Source: an uncultured bacterium (GTDB lineage Bacteria > Verrucomicrobiota > Lentisphaeria > Oligosphaerales > Oligosphaeraceae). Taken from it: a stretch of DNA of 64,000 nt. Under the pieces are notes generated by a model that ran no database searches, had not been told where the DNA came from, and worked only from the letters and a program-made list of their open reading frames with translations. The position numbers and the translations under genes are program-made. The stretch spans positions 6,902 through 70,901 of the forward strand of contig URJM01000002.1 in NCBI GenBank assembly GCA_900548225.1, read 5' to 3'. Positions 52,806 through 62,576 of the stretch are shown here, piece by piece (within the stretch, counting starts at the first letter, position 1; every line of letters starts with the position of its first letter).

Positions 52806-54077
52806 ATGATAGAACTAGCAAAACGTGCGAAAGCCGCCTCCACGCCACTTTCCGACACTTCTGTCGAGCTCCGCAACCGTGCTCTGCTGGCGATGGCCGA
52901 GGCGTTGCGTGTGCATTCCGCCGAGATAGGAGAGGCCAACGGGCGGGACCTTGAGGCGTCCCGGGATTTAGGGGATGCGTTGCAAAAGCGCCTTGTCTTC
53001 GACGAGAAGAAGCTGCGCGGGGTCGTGGATGGCCTGGAGGCCCTGGCATCGCTGCCGGACCCCCTGGGACGGGTGCTGACCCGCACCGGGTTGGCGGAAG
53101 GACTGCACCTGCGCCGCGTCACCTGCCCGATTGGCGTGATAGGCATCATCTTCGAAGCCCGGCCTGACGCGCTTGTCCAGATCTCCTCCCTCTGTCTCAA
53201 GAGCGGCAACGCGGTATTGCTGAAGGGCGGCAAGGAGGCGCTTCACACCAACCGGATTCTGGCGGAGGTCATCAGGAACGCCACGGAGGCCGTGGGGCTT
53301 CCAGGCGACTGGATACAGCTTCTCGAGACCCGCGAGGAGGTGAATGGCATGCTGAGGCTCAACGAGTACATCGACTTGATCGTGCCGCGAGGCTCCAACT
53401 CCTTTGTGAAGTACATCATGGAGAACACGACCATTCCCGTGCTGGGGCACTCCGCAGGGCTCTGCCACCTCTTCCTGGATGCGTCGGCCAATCTTGAGAA
53501 GGCGGTCGCGATCGCCGTCGACGCCAAGACCCAGGCGCCCGCCACTTGCAACACTGTCGAGACCCTGCTCGTCCACAAGGACGCCGCATCCAGGCTGCTG
53601 CCCGCAGTCTGCGATGCACTCCGAAACGCAGGAGTCGAACTCAGGGGCGACGAAATGAGCAGGTCCATCGTCACATGGATGAAGCCGGCGACGGAGGAGG
53701 ACTGGTCCACGGAGTATCTGGCGCTGATTCTGTCAGTGAAAGTCGTGGACGACCTGGCCGCCGCAATCGCGCACATCAACCGTTTCGGCTCCCATCACAC
53801 CGATGCAATCGTCACCGAAGACGCCGCCGCCGCGGAGCTCTTCCAGAGGCGTGTCGATTCGGCGGATGTCTTCTGGAATGCGTCCACGAGATTTGCGGAC
53901 GGCTACCGTTTTGGCCTTGGCGCGGAGGTCGGCATCTCCACGTCGAAGATTCACGCCCGTGGGCCTGTGGGGCTCGAAGGCCTCACCATCTACAAGTGGC
54001 TGCTTTCGGGGCAGGGGGACGCGGTGGCGCCGTTTGCGGATGGCCGCCGCGCCTTCACACATCGCCAGGAGGGCTGA
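52806..54077 (+). CDS. proA: Glutamate-5-semialdehyde dehydrogenase (gamma-glutamyl phosphate reductase)
   Basis: 423 aa, usual size. It reduces glutamyl-5-phosphate with NADPH in proline synthesis. PIGVIGIIFEARPDA, then KGGKEALHTN, and the catalytic Cys in DAKTQAPATCNTVETLL; VEVGISTSKIHARGPVGLEGLTIYKW-type C-terminus (here AEVGISTSKIHARGPVG). proB is not in the window. It starts a plus-strand run of biosynthetic genes. Confidence 0.97.
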   Translation: MIELAKRAKAASTPLSDTSVELRNRALLAMAEALRVHSAEIGEANGRDLEASRDLGDALQKRLVFDEKKLRGVVDGLEALASLPDPLGRVLTRTGLAEGLHLRRVTCPIGVIGIIFEARPDALVQISSLCLKSGNAVLLKGGKEALHTNRILAEVIRNATEAVGLPGDWIQLLETREEVNGMLRLNEYIDLIVPRGSNSFVKYIMENTTIPVLGHSAGLCHLFLDASANLEKAVAIAVDAKTQAPATCNTVETLLVHKDAASRLLPAVCDALRNAGVELRGDEMSRSIVTWMKPATEEDWSTEYLALILSVKVVDDLAAAIAHINRFGSHHTDAIVTEDAAAAELFQRRVDSADVFWNASTRFADGYRFGLGAEVGISTSKIHARGPVGLEGLTIYKWLLSGQGDAVAPFADGRRAFTHRQEG

Positions 54078-54167
54078 AAGGTCCCCAGTCGCCGGGCAGT
54101 TTTCCCGCCACGCAATACATTTGGCACTTTCCCGCGCAACCTCCATAACCATACTGCTTTCCAAGTC

Positions 54168-55061
54168 ATGAACTACGACAAGAACGGCGCCCTCCTGGGC
54201 ACGTCAATCCCCGAACTTTCCGCCCCCAAGTCCGGCAAGGTCCGCGATGTCTATGACCTGGGCGACAGCATCCTCTTCGTCGCCACGGACCGCATCAGCG
54301 CCTTCGACTGCATCATGCCGAATGGCATCCCGGGCAAGGGAAGAGTCCTTACTCAGCTCAGCCTCAACTGGTTCCGCATCCTCAAGGGAATCGGGAACCA
54401 CCTCGTCACCGCAGATGTGACAAAATATCCCGAAGTCCTCCAAAAGTACGCGAAGGACCTGGATGGGCGCTCCATGCTCGTCAAAAAGCTGAAGATGCTC
54501 CCCGTGGAATGCATCGTCAGGGGATATCTGACCGGCTCCGGATACAGCAGCTATGTCAAAGGCGGCGAGGTCTGCGGAATCCCCCTGAGAAAGGGATATG
54601 TGAATGCAGACAGGCTCGACGAGCCAATCTTCACTCCCACCACAAAGGAGGAGTCGGGGCACGACATGGCCATCACCATCGATGAATTGAAGAAGGTGAT
54701 CGGGGAGGAATTGGCGGACAAGCTCGCCAAGGCGTCCATCGACCTCTATCTCCAGGCCGCGGACTACGCACGGGCCAGGGGAATCATCATCGCCGACACA
54801 AAATTCGAGTTCGGCCTGGACGAGGAGGGCAACCTTGTCCTGGCGGACGAGGTGCTTACGCCAGACTCAAGCCGGTTCTGGCCACAGGAGTCATACGCCC
54901 CGGGAAAGAACCCGCCGAGCCTCGACAAGCAGTTTGTCAGGGACTACCTGGATTCCATCAGCTTCAACCACCAGCCGCCAGCCCCGGAGCTTCCCCCCGA
55001 AATCGTCCGGAAAACCGCCGAGAAGTACGAGGAGGCGCTCTCGCTCCTCTCCCATTCCTAG
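54168..55061 (+). CDS. purC: Phosphoribosylaminoimidazole-succinocarboxamide synthase
   Basis: 297 aa, the longer yeast ADE1-like form. It joins CAIR and aspartate with ATP. SGKVRDVYDLGDSILFVATDRISAFDCIMPNGIPGKG is the family start region; ECIVRGYLTGSGYSSY, DTKFEFGLDEEGNLVLADEVLTPDSSRFW and DKQFVRDYL follow. Its product goes to PurB, the next gene (90-nt gap). Confidence 0.97.
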   Translation: MNYDKNGALLGTSIPELSAPKSGKVRDVYDLGDSILFVATDRISAFDCIMPNGIPGKGRVLTQLSLNWFRILKGIGNHLVTADVTKYPEVLQKYAKDLDGRSMLVKKLKMLPVECIVRGYLTGSGYSSYVKGGEVCGIPLRKGYVNADRLDEPIFTPTTKEESGHDMAITIDELKKVIGEELADKLAKASIDLYLQAADYARARGIIIADTKFEFGLDEEGNLVLADEVLTPDSSRFWPQESYAPGKNPPSLDKQFVRDYLDSISFNHQPPAPELPPEIVRKTAEKYEEALSLLSHS

Positions 55062-55151
55062 GGGAAAGGAAACACCGGCCAGCTCTTCACTCCCTGCCAA
55101 CGCCGCAAGCGCCGGCGAAGGCGGGGCAACCCCCAACTCCAAAATCTCCCA

Positions 55152-56591
55152 ATGCCTCTCATGACAGATTTCTACCAGAGTCCATTTTCGGTGCGTTATG
55201 CTAGTCGTGAGATGCAGCGCATCTTCTCCGAGCGCAACAAGTTCACCACGTGGCGTCGTCTGTGGGTGGCGTTGGCGGAGTCGGAGCAGTCCCTGGGGCT
55301 CCCCATTTCCGACGAGCAGCTGGACGAGCTGCGTGCCCATGTGGAGGATGTGAACTTCGAGGTTGCCGAGGCCCGGGAGAAGATTGTCCGCCACGATGTG
55401 ATGAGCCACGTCTATGCGTATGGGGAGCAGTGCCCGAAGGCGAAGGGCATCATCCACCTTGGGGCGACATCATGCTACGTGGGGGACAACACCGACCTCA
55501 TCGTCATGCGCGAGGCGCTGCGCCTTCTCCGTGGCAAGCTTGTGACCGTCGTCGGCAACCTTGCAGGTTTTGCGGAGAAGCATGCCGGGATGCCGACCCT
55601 GGCCTTTACACACTTCCAGCCGGCACAGCCCACCACGGTCGGCAAGCGCGCCACCCTTTGGCTCCAGGATGTGATGAGCGACATCGAAGACCTGGACTAT
55701 GTCCTGGGAGGGCTGAAGCTCCTGGGCAGCAAGGGAACCACGGGCACCCAGGCAAGCTTCCTAGAGCTCTTCAACGGGGACCACGAAAAGTGCCGCAGGC
55801 TCGACGCGATGATTGCGGAAAAGATGGGGTTCCCTGGATGCTATGCGGTGTCGGGGCAGACATATTCGCGGAAGATCGACTCGCGAATCCTGAATGTCCT
55901 CTCCGGAATCGCGCAGACTGCCACCAAGTTCTCCAACGACATACGCCTCCTCCAGCATCTCAAGGAGGTGGAGGAGCCCTTTGAAAAGTCGCAGATTGGC
56001 TCCTCGGCGATGGCGTACAAGCGAAACCCCATGCGCAGCGAACGCATTGCGTCCATTGCGAGGTTCGTGATCTGCGACGCATTGAACCCCGCAATCACCG
56101 CCGCGACGCAGTGGTTCGAAAGAACCCTTGACGACTCCGCGAACAAGCGGATTGCGATGGCGGAGGGATTCCTTGCCATCGACGGCATCCTCGACCTCTT
56201 CGCAAATGTCTCGAATGGCCTCGTGGTCTACCCGAATGTCATTGCAAAGCACCTCGCCGCCGAATTGCCGTTCATGGCCTCCGAAAACATCATGATGGAC
56301 GCTGTGAAGGCCGGCGGCGACCGCCAGGAACTCCACGAGGTCATCCGCGCAAATGCCCAGGCGGCAGCGGCGCATGTCAAACTCGACGGCGGCGAGAACG
56401 ACCTCCTGGAACGCCTGGCGGAAGACCCGCATTTTGCGGGAATGAACCTGGACCTTGCGGAGACCCTCCGCGCCGAAAAATACGTGGGACGGGCTCCCGA
56501 ACAGGTGAAGGAGTACCTCGCCGAGGAGGTGAAGCCCTTCCTGGAGGCAAACGCCGCCTCCGCAGTCGCCGGCAACGCCGTCCAAATCTAG
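55152..56591 (+). CDS. purB: Adenylosuccinate lyase
   Basis: 479 aa, close to the eukaryotic-type branch (YQSPFSVRYASREM start). It catalyses two purine steps: SAICAR to AICAR and adenylosuccinate to AMP. The fumarase-superfamily signature GSSAMAYKRNPMRSERI (about residue 290) and FTHFQPAQPTTVGKR are intact. An alternative ATG three codons inside (55161) is equally possible. Confidence 0.97.
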   Translation: MPLMTDFYQSPFSVRYASREMQRIFSERNKFTTWRRLWVALAESEQSLGLPISDEQLDELRAHVEDVNFEVAEAREKIVRHDVMSHVYAYGEQCPKAKGIIHLGATSCYVGDNTDLIVMREALRLLRGKLVTVVGNLAGFAEKHAGMPTLAFTHFQPAQPTTVGKRATLWLQDVMSDIEDLDYVLGGLKLLGSKGTTGTQASFLELFNGDHEKCRRLDAMIAEKMGFPGCYAVSGQTYSRKIDSRILNVLSGIAQTATKFSNDIRLLQHLKEVEEPFEKSQIGSSAMAYKRNPMRSERIASIARFVICDALNPAITAATQWFERTLDDSANKRIAMAEGFLAIDGILDLFANVSNGLVVYPNVIAKHLAAELPFMASENIMMDAVKAGGDRQELHEVIRANAQAAAAHVKLDGGENDLLERLAEDPHFAGMNLDLAETLRAEKYVGRAPEQVKEYLAEEVKPFLEANAASAVAGNAVQI

Positions 56592-56674
56592 CGTCCCGCC
56601 CGGGCGGAACGCCCCGCACCTCCGCACCTCCCCCCAAAAAAACAACAGCACTCCGTTTTTTTCTCCAAATCCAA

Positions 56675-58225
56675 ATGTCCGCATACAAGGAAGAGACAAT
56701 TGTCGTATTGGATTTCGGTTCGCAGTATAGCCAGCTGATTGCCCGCCGCATCCGCGAGTGCCACGTCTTCAGCCAGGTCATTCCCTGCAATACCTCGGCG
56801 GCGGAGCTGGCGTCGTTGCAGCCGAAGGGCATCATCCTTTCGGGCGGGCCCGCCAGCGTCTACGATGAGGGAGCCCCCCAGCTCGACCCCGAAATCCTCA
56901 ATCTGGGGATTCCAGTGCTGGGCATCTGCTATGGAATGCAAATCCTCGTCAAGAACCTGGGCGGCACGGTCTCCTCCGCTCCCGAACGGGAATACGGCCG
57001 GGCACAGCTCCACATCCAGAAGCAGGGCGAGCTCTTCGCGGGAATGGACCCGGAGCAGACGGTCTGGATGTCCCACGGCGACAAGGTGACCATGGAGCCC
57101 TCCTCAATCGAAACCCTGGCCGTCACAAGGAACTGCGAATTCGCCGCCTGCCAGCTGAAGGGCAGGGCGCTCTACGGAATCCAGTTCCATCCTGAGGTTG
57201 TCCACTCCCCCAATGGCATCCAGATTATCCGCAACTTCTGCCTGAAAATCTGCGGATGCAGGGGGCTCTGGAATATGTCGTCCTTCATTGAAGACGCGGT
57301 GAAGAGGATACGCGAGACCGTCGGTGAGGAGAAGGTGATCCTTGGGCTCTCCGGCGGCGTGGATTCCAGCGTAGCCGCCGCACTCCTCCACAAGGCAATC
57401 GGACGCCAGCTCACCTGCATCTTCGTCAACAACGGTCTCCTCCGCAAAAACGAGGCGGAAAGGGTCAGGGAACTCTTTGGACGCAATTTCCAGATGAATC
57501 TCCACTACGTCGACGCGACGGACAGGTTCCTCGGAAAGCTCGCGGGAGTCGAGGAGCCCGAGGCAAAACGGCACATCATCGGAAAGGAGTTTGTCGAAGT
57601 CTTCGCCGATGCGGCCCGCAGCATCGAGGGCGCCACGTTCCTGGCACAGGGAACCACCTATCCCGATGTCATCGAGTCAATGCCAATCAACGGAAATCCC
57701 GCCGCAATGATCAAGAGCCACCACAATGTCGGCGGCCTCCCGAAAGACCTCAAGTTCAAACTCCTCGAACCGCTCAACCAACTCTTCAAGGATGAGGTCA
57801 GGGAGGTGGGACGAACCCTCGGACTCCCGGACGAGGTGATTCTGAGGCAGCCGTTCCCAGGGCCGGGACTCGGAGTCAGGCACCTCGGCGCAGTGACACG
57901 GCATACGCTCGACCTGCTGAGGGACGCGGACGCAATCTTCGTGGAGGAGGTCAAGGCGGCCGGACTCTACTACAAGCTCTGGCAGGCATTCTGCGTCTTC
58001 CTCCCCGTGCGCACGGTGGGAGTAATGGGAGACCAGCGCACCTACGACTATGTCGTCGCCCTCCGCGTGGTGGAATCCCAGGACGGCATGACCGCCGACT
58101 GGGTGAATCTCCCGGACGCGCTCCTCAGGAGGGTCTCGAACCGCATTATCAACGAAGTCCGCGGAATCAACCGCGTCGTGCTGGACATCACTTCGAAGCC
58201 GCCAAGCACGATTGAATGGGAGTAG
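56675..58225 (+). CDS. guaA: GMP synthase (glutamine-hydrolysing)
   Basis: 516 aa, both domains present. The class I glutamine amidotransferase has GICYGMQ (nucleophile Cys) and FHPEVVHSP; the ATP-pyrophosphatase domain has GLSGGVDSSVAA; the dimerisation domain ends in TSKPPSTIEWE. It makes GMP from XMP. 83 nt after purB and 21 nt before hisH. Confidence 0.98.
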   Translation: MSAYKEETIVVLDFGSQYSQLIARRIRECHVFSQVIPCNTSAAELASLQPKGIILSGGPASVYDEGAPQLDPEILNLGIPVLGICYGMQILVKNLGGTVSSAPEREYGRAQLHIQKQGELFAGMDPEQTVWMSHGDKVTMEPSSIETLAVTRNCEFAACQLKGRALYGIQFHPEVVHSPNGIQIIRNFCLKICGCRGLWNMSSFIEDAVKRIRETVGEEKVILGLSGGVDSSVAAALLHKAIGRQLTCIFVNNGLLRKNEAERVRELFGRNFQMNLHYVDATDRFLGKLAGVEEPEAKRHIIGKEFVEVFADAARSIEGATFLAQGTTYPDVIESMPINGNPAAMIKSHHNVGGLPKDLKFKLLEPLNQLFKDEVREVGRTLGLPDEVILRQPFPGPGLGVRHLGAVTRHTLDLLRDADAIFVEEVKAAGLYYKLWQAFCVFLPVRTVGVMGDQRTYDYVVALRVVESQDGMTADWVNLPDALLRRVSNRIINEVRGINRVVLDITSKPPSTIEWE

Positions 58226-58246
58226 CCGCGGAAATCCCCTACCACC

Positions 58247-58900
58247 GTGTCGAATCAATCCGTCACAATTCTTGACTACGGCGCCGGCAACCTGACAAGC
58301 GTCCGCCTGGCGTGCGAACGCTTCGGTGTCGCCCCCGTCATGGCGACATGCGCCGAGGAGGCACTGCCCGCGGGCTCCATTATCTTCCCCGGAGACGGGT
58401 CTGCCGGAAGCGCCATGGAACAGGTGCGCTCACGGGGATATGACAGGCTCCTGGAAAAGGCGGTGGCCGATGGACGGCCAGTCCTGGGCATCTGCATCGG
58501 AATGCAGCTGCTCTTCGACTGGAGCGACGAGGACGGAGGCGTACCCGCCCTGGGGCTCCTGCCCGGAAGGGTGCGCCGCTTCGACTTCCCAAACCACCCC
58601 GAACTCAAAATCCCCGAAATGGGATGGAATGCAGTCCACTTTGACGAAACCCACCCGCTCTTCAGGGGAATCCCGCAGGACACGCCGTTCTACTTCGTGC
58701 ACTCGTACTACTGCGCCCCCGACAGCAGCCCCCTCGTCCTCGGAACCACCGAATACGGCGGAATGGAGTTCTGCTCCGCCGCAATCAGGGGATCGCTCGC
58801 CGCAACGCAGTTCCACCCCGAACGCTCAGGCGAGTTCGGATTGAGGCTCTTCAGGAATTTCCTCGAATGGGACGGAAAGGGAGGAACGGCAGGATGCTGA
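58247..58900 (+). CDS. hisH: Imidazole glycerol phosphate synthase, glutaminase subunit
   Basis: 217 aa, GTG start. DYGAGNLTSV at the N-terminus, nucleophile Cys83 in GICIGMQLL, and ATQFHPERSGEFGLR with His and Glu of the triad. The usual PGVGAF oxyanion segment reads PGDGSAG. It supplies ammonia to HisF; the gene overlaps hisF (ATGCTGATGA), fitting a heterodimer. Confidence 0.94.
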   Translation: MSNQSVTILDYGAGNLTSVRLACERFGVAPVMATCAEEALPAGSIIFPGDGSAGSAMEQVRSRGYDRLLEKAVADGRPVLGICIGMQLLFDWSDEDGGVPALGLLPGRVRRFDFPNHPELKIPEMGWNAVHFDETHPLFRGIPQDTPFYFVHSYYCAPDSSPLVLGTTEYGGMEFCSAAIRGSLAATQFHPERSGEFGLRLFRNFLEWDGKGGTAGC

Positions 58901-59667
58901 TGAAACGGGTGATCGTATGCCTCGATGTGAAGAACCGGCGCGTCACAAAGGGCGTCAGGTTCAAGAACAACGTGGACGTGGGGGATGTGGTCTCCCTGGC
59001 GGATAAATACTGCCGCGAAGGGGCGGACGAACTGGTCTTCTACGACATCATGGCCTCCGCGGAACAGCGGCCAATCGACCTGGAGATGGTGGCCTCCGCC
59101 GCAAGAAAGGTCTTCATCCCGTTCTGCGTGGGCGGCGGCATCCGCTCGTCAAAGGACATGAGGGAGGCACTGCTGGCCGGGGCGGACAAGGTCTCCCTCA
59201 ATTCACTGGCAGTCCAACAGCCATCCATCCTCACGGAAAGCGCAAACGCCTTCGGACGCCAGTGCGTCGTCCTGGGGCTGGACGCAAAGCGCGTCGCCCC
59301 CTCCTCCGAGTTTCCCTCCGGCTACCAGGTATTCATCAACGGATACCGCACGCCCACCTCCTGGGATGTGGTGGAGTGGGCAAAACACGCGGTGGAACTG
59401 GGTGCAGGGGAAATCTGCCTCAACGCCATCGACACGGACGGAGTCCGGAACGGCTACGAGCTGGAAATCACGCGCAAGGTGGCTGACGCGGTCAGCGTCC
59501 CCGTAATCGCATCCGGCGGCGCGGGGACCGTCCAGCATCTCATCGACGCATTCGTGGAAGGACATGCCGACGCTGCGCTCATCGCGTCAATGGTCCATAC
59601 GGATGGCTTTACCTGTGACGGCATAAAGGCCGAAATCCGCAAACGCACTACATTACCCCTCCGCTGA
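58894..59667 (+). CDS. hisF: Imidazole glycerol phosphate synthase, cyclase subunit
   Basis: 257 aa TIM barrel. MLMKRVIVCLDVKNRRVTKGVRF corresponds to the MLAKRIIPCLDVK family start, with catalytic Asp in CLDVK; the second catalytic Asp is in NAIDTDGVRNGYELEIT (usually SMDRDG). IASGGAGT binds phosphate. It forms IGP for histidine and releases AICAR, a purine intermediate, which fits its place among purine genes. ATG 58894, 9 nt after GGGAGG, is preferred over the longer frame. Confidence 0.94.
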   Translation: MLMKRVIVCLDVKNRRVTKGVRFKNNVDVGDVVSLADKYCREGADELVFYDIMASAEQRPIDLEMVASAARKVFIPFCVGGGIRSSKDMREALLAGADKVSLNSLAVQQPSILTESANAFGRQCVVLGLDAKRVAPSSEFPSGYQVFINGYRTPTSWDVVEWAKHAVELGAGEICLNAIDTDGVRNGYELEITRKVADAVSVPVIASGGAGTVQHLIDAFVEGHADAALIASMVHTDGFTCDGIKAEIRKRTTLPLR

Positions 59668-59711
59668 ATAATTCTCGGGGCGAACCTTTTTTCAGGAGCA
59701 TTTCATAAATC

Positions 59712-60998
59712 ATGTCAACGGTTGTAGTAGTAGGAACCCAGTGGGGGGATGAAGGCAAGGGCAAGGTCGTGGACTTTCTGGCGTCCCAGGCGGACGTGGT
59801 GGCGCGATACCAGGGCGGCAGCAACGCGGGGCATACCGTGATGGCTGACGGACATGTCTTCAAACTGCATCTCCTCCCGTCGGGGATCCTCTATAAGGGA
59901 TGCATTTGCATCATCGGGAACGACGTGGTCCTCGACCCGGTCTGCCTCCTCCAGGAAATCAGGGAGCTGGAAGCGGCCGGCGGCTCCGTCGAGGGATTGC
60001 GCATCTCAAACCGCGCACATGTGGTCATGCCATATCACAAGGTCTTCGACGCACTCCAGGAGAAGTTCAAGGGGGACGGCAAGAAGGTGGGCACCACCGG
60101 ACGCGGAATCGGACCATGCTACGCCGACGCGGCTGACCGAATCGGCATCCGGGTCGTCTCATGGATGGATCGCGACGCATTCGCCGAGGAGCTGAAGTCG
60201 GTCCTCGAATGCAAGAACCGAATCCTCCAGGCCTTCGGGGAAAAGCCACTCGATTTCAAGGAAATCTACGAGGAATACTGCGGCTACGCCGACCAGCTCC
60301 GCAAGTATGTCTGCGATACAGGCGCATTGGTCTCGCAGTTGATTGCCGAAGACAAGAAGGTGCTCTTCGAGGGCGCACAGGCCGCGATGCTGGATCTCTC
60401 ACACGGCACATACCCGTTTGTGACCAGCTCCCATCCCACCGCGGGAGCAGTCTGCGTCGGACTCGGAATCGGGCCAAAGCATATCCACAAGGTGGTGGGT
60501 GTGGTGAAGGCATACGCCACACGGGTCGGCGAAGGACCTTTCCCAACTGAATTGACAGACGAGACAGGAAACAGAATCCGCGAAATCGCACATGAATACG
60601 GCGCGACGACTGGACGGCCAAGACGGTGCGGATGGCTGGACCTGGCTGTCATCAAATACGCAGTCCAATTGAACGGGCTCGACTGCATCGCACTCACAAG
60701 GCTCGATATCCTGGATTCCTTCGATGAAATCAAAATCTGCACGGGATACAGGCACAATGGGCAAATGCTCAGGGAATTCCCCGCAAGCCTCAAAGTCCTC
60801 GCAGATGTCGAGCCTGTCTACGAGACGCTCCCCGGATGGAAGGCCGATACGACTATGTGCAGACGCTTCGAGGAACTCCCTGAAAAGTGCCGGGAATATG
60901 TGGAACGAATCGGAGAAGTGGCCGGGGCCAGGGTCGGTATCATCTCCGTGGGACCCGAAAGGGACCACACAATCGTCCGCGAGAAAATGTTCCAGTAG
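59712..60998 (+). CDS. purA: Adenylosuccinate synthetase
   Basis: 428 aa, usual size. MSTVVVVGTQWGDEGKGKVVD (GTP-binding start), GGSNAGHTV, GTTGRGIGPCYADA, and FPTELTDETG with the aspartate-binding loop. It makes adenylosuccinate from IMP and Asp; PurB then yields AMP. AGGAG lies 13 nt upstream of the ATG. Last gene of the biosynthetic run. Confidence 0.98.
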   Translation: MSTVVVVGTQWGDEGKGKVVDFLASQADVVARYQGGSNAGHTVMADGHVFKLHLLPSGILYKGCICIIGNDVVLDPVCLLQEIRELEAAGGSVEGLRISNRAHVVMPYHKVFDALQEKFKGDGKKVGTTGRGIGPCYADAADRIGIRVVSWMDRDAFAEELKSVLECKNRILQAFGEKPLDFKEIYEEYCGYADQLRKYVCDTGALVSQLIAEDKKVLFEGAQAAMLDLSHGTYPFVTSSHPTAGAVCVGLGIGPKHIHKVVGVVKAYATRVGEGPFPTELTDETGNRIREIAHEYGATTGRPRRCGWLDLAVIKYAVQLNGLDCIALTRLDILDSFDEIKICTGYRHNGQMLREFPASLKVLADVEPVYETLPGWKADTTMCRRFEELPEKCREYVERIGEVAGARVGIISVGPERDHTIVREKMFQ

Positions 60999-61101
60999 AG
61001 GCAAGGGGAGGCGAACCCCATAGCGGTGGCATGATATCAGCCGTGGGATGGAGCGAATGCGCAACCCACGGCGGCCACCCGGCGAAGGCGGGTTGGTTCC
61101 C

Positions 61102-61884
61102 CTATTCCGCCTCCTTGTGCAACAAGGCGCCGTAGGCAAGACTCTGGAAATCCCCTGATGTCAATGCGGCGGCAGCATGGCGGGGACGCAACTGGACGAC
61201 CTTGAGACGCGCCAGAACCTGCCCGTCACGCCTAAGGGTGAACTCCTGACCCAGACGAATGCCATGCAGGGATCCCTGGTCCAATATCGCAATCTGGGTC
61301 ACATTGTCTAGACGCAATATCGCACAACTCCCCGAGGACGCCTCCGCGTCGGGGGTCGATGCCAGGCCAATCTCCGACAACGCCGCCTCAAGGGACTCCC
61401 TAAATGCCGCCAGGGACTTTTCCACAGGCTCACGCAATGCCTGGGATGCCCCGGACGCATCCAGCGCCGCGACAATGGTGTCCTCCAGCGCCGCCCCGAT
61501 CTTCTCGACCTCACGAAGACGCGCCAGGCAGTGCCCAAGCAATTCGACCATCCTGGCCGCATCCCCCTCCCCAAGTTCGCCATTCTCAGCCCCTTTAATG
61601 AGATGAATGGCGGCCAAGTCTAATTCTGTCTGGGATTGTGCATTTTTGTCGTTTTCTAATAGCAGGGTCGCATATTGCTTCCTCAAGGACGCCAGCTCCC
61701 GCTCCAACGACGCCTTCTCACGTTCAAGCTGCAACTTCTCCTCCTGAAACTGGACGTGCAGTTCCCGGGCCTCCGTGAGACGCTGCCGCAAGGACTCCAC
61801 TTCCGATTCTTCCTGCCCATGCACACCGGGCAGAAACGCCAGGAAGACCAATAGTAAAAATGCACTCAGTGGTAAATGATACAT
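61102..61884 (-). CDS. Exported coiled-coil protein, unknown function
   Basis: 260 aa. Signal peptide MYHLPLSAFLLLVFLAFLPGVHG, then a Glu/Leu/Arg coiled coil (about 24-90), a helical middle, and a C-terminal beta domain (ILRLDNVTQIAILDQGSLHGIRLGQEFTLRRDGQVLARLKV) of the type found in bacterial exported proteins that end in a small barrel. It is convergent with purA. Start moved to the Met before the signal peptide. The longer frame adds 16 codons from the repeat side. Family not recognised. Confidence 0.7.
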   Translation of the reverse strand: MYHLPLSAFLLLVFLAFLPGVHGQEESEVESLRQRLTEARELHVQFQEEKLQLEREKASLERELASLRKQYATLLLENDKNAQSQTELDLAAIHLIKGAENGELGEGDAARMVELLGHCLARLREVEKIGAALEDTIVAALDASGASQALREPVEKSLAAFRESLEAALSEIGLASTPDAEASSGSCAILRLDNVTQIAILDQGSLHGIRLGQEFTLRRDGQVLARLKVVQLRPRHAAAALTSGDFQSLAYGALLHKEAE

Positions 61885-61954
61885 GCAAAAATCCAGCTGC
61901 CGATGACCCCATAATGTAAACGCCATGGACAAAGCGACCTCGAATCATGCGTTT

Positions 61955-62432
61955 TGTTCCACAGATACCCCCACCTCCGTGTCCATTCGTGTGCATTCGT
62001 GCTTTTCGTGGTTAAATAATCCCTCCGCCCATTCGTGTCCCTTCGTGTCCATTCGTGGTTCATATTCTTTCCGTCATTTCGTGCCTTTCGTGTATTTCGT
62101 GCTTTTCGTGGTTCATCCCCTCCTCAATGGACGCGTGGCAGAATTGCCGCGCGGGCGCGCCCACGCGCGCCATCCACGCACTACCTTCTCCTCTCTATTC
62201 CCTATGAAAAAATATTCGTGTCCATTCGTGTGCATTCGTGGTTCATTCGTGGTTCAAACTATTCCCTGCCATCGTCATTTCGTGCCTTTCGTGCTTTTCG
62301 TGCTTTTCGTGGTTAAATACTCCCTCCGCCCATTCGTGTCCATTCGTGTTCATTCGTGGTTCATATCTTTCCGCCCCTTCGTGGTTCATATTCTCTCCAT
62401 CCCTTCGTGTCCATTCGTGGCCTCGAAGGACT
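61955..62432. repeat. CACGAA-type repeat block, inverted orientation, with GC-hairpin element inside
   Basis: The plus strand reads attcgtgtccattcgtg / tttcgtgctttt units, i.e. the reverse complement of the blocks at 6.1 and 33.0 kb. At 62125-62215 the second repeat family is inserted in the plus orientation (caatggacgcgtggcagaat, gcgcgcc, pyrimidine tract). It fills the space between the coiled-coil gene and the SUMF1-like gene. No gene inside. Confidence 0.9.
62132..62153. other. Conserved 9-bp hairpin, copy 2
   Basis: CGCGTGGCA-gaat-TGCCGCGCG. Relative to the copy at 33260 the innermost pair G-C becomes A-T, and two other pairs exchange between Watson-Crick and wobble, without loss of pairing. 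A third copy begins at 63986 and is cut by the window end. Confidence 0.7.
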
Positions 62433-62576
62433 ACAAGCGCCATCAAAAAACAAACCGGCCATCCTCGAAAGATTATCAAAAAGGTTTACATTTCTACCTG
62501 CTACTCGAAGACATAGTTCCCGTATGGGACTTCCTGGTCGCCCTAGATGACTTAATCACTGCCACCCATCTCCACA

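Noticed and set aside
54078..54167. Purine riboswitch upstream of purC
   Set aside because: The 90-nt gap shows neither the purine aptamer core nor a terminator/antiterminator pair; gaps before purB and guaA are also empty.
58247..59667. hisH/hisF-like genes of surface-sugar (amidotransferase) pathways
   Set aside because: Catalytic triad, IGPS family starts and both HisF Asp residues are present, and the neighbours are purine genes rather than sugar genes.
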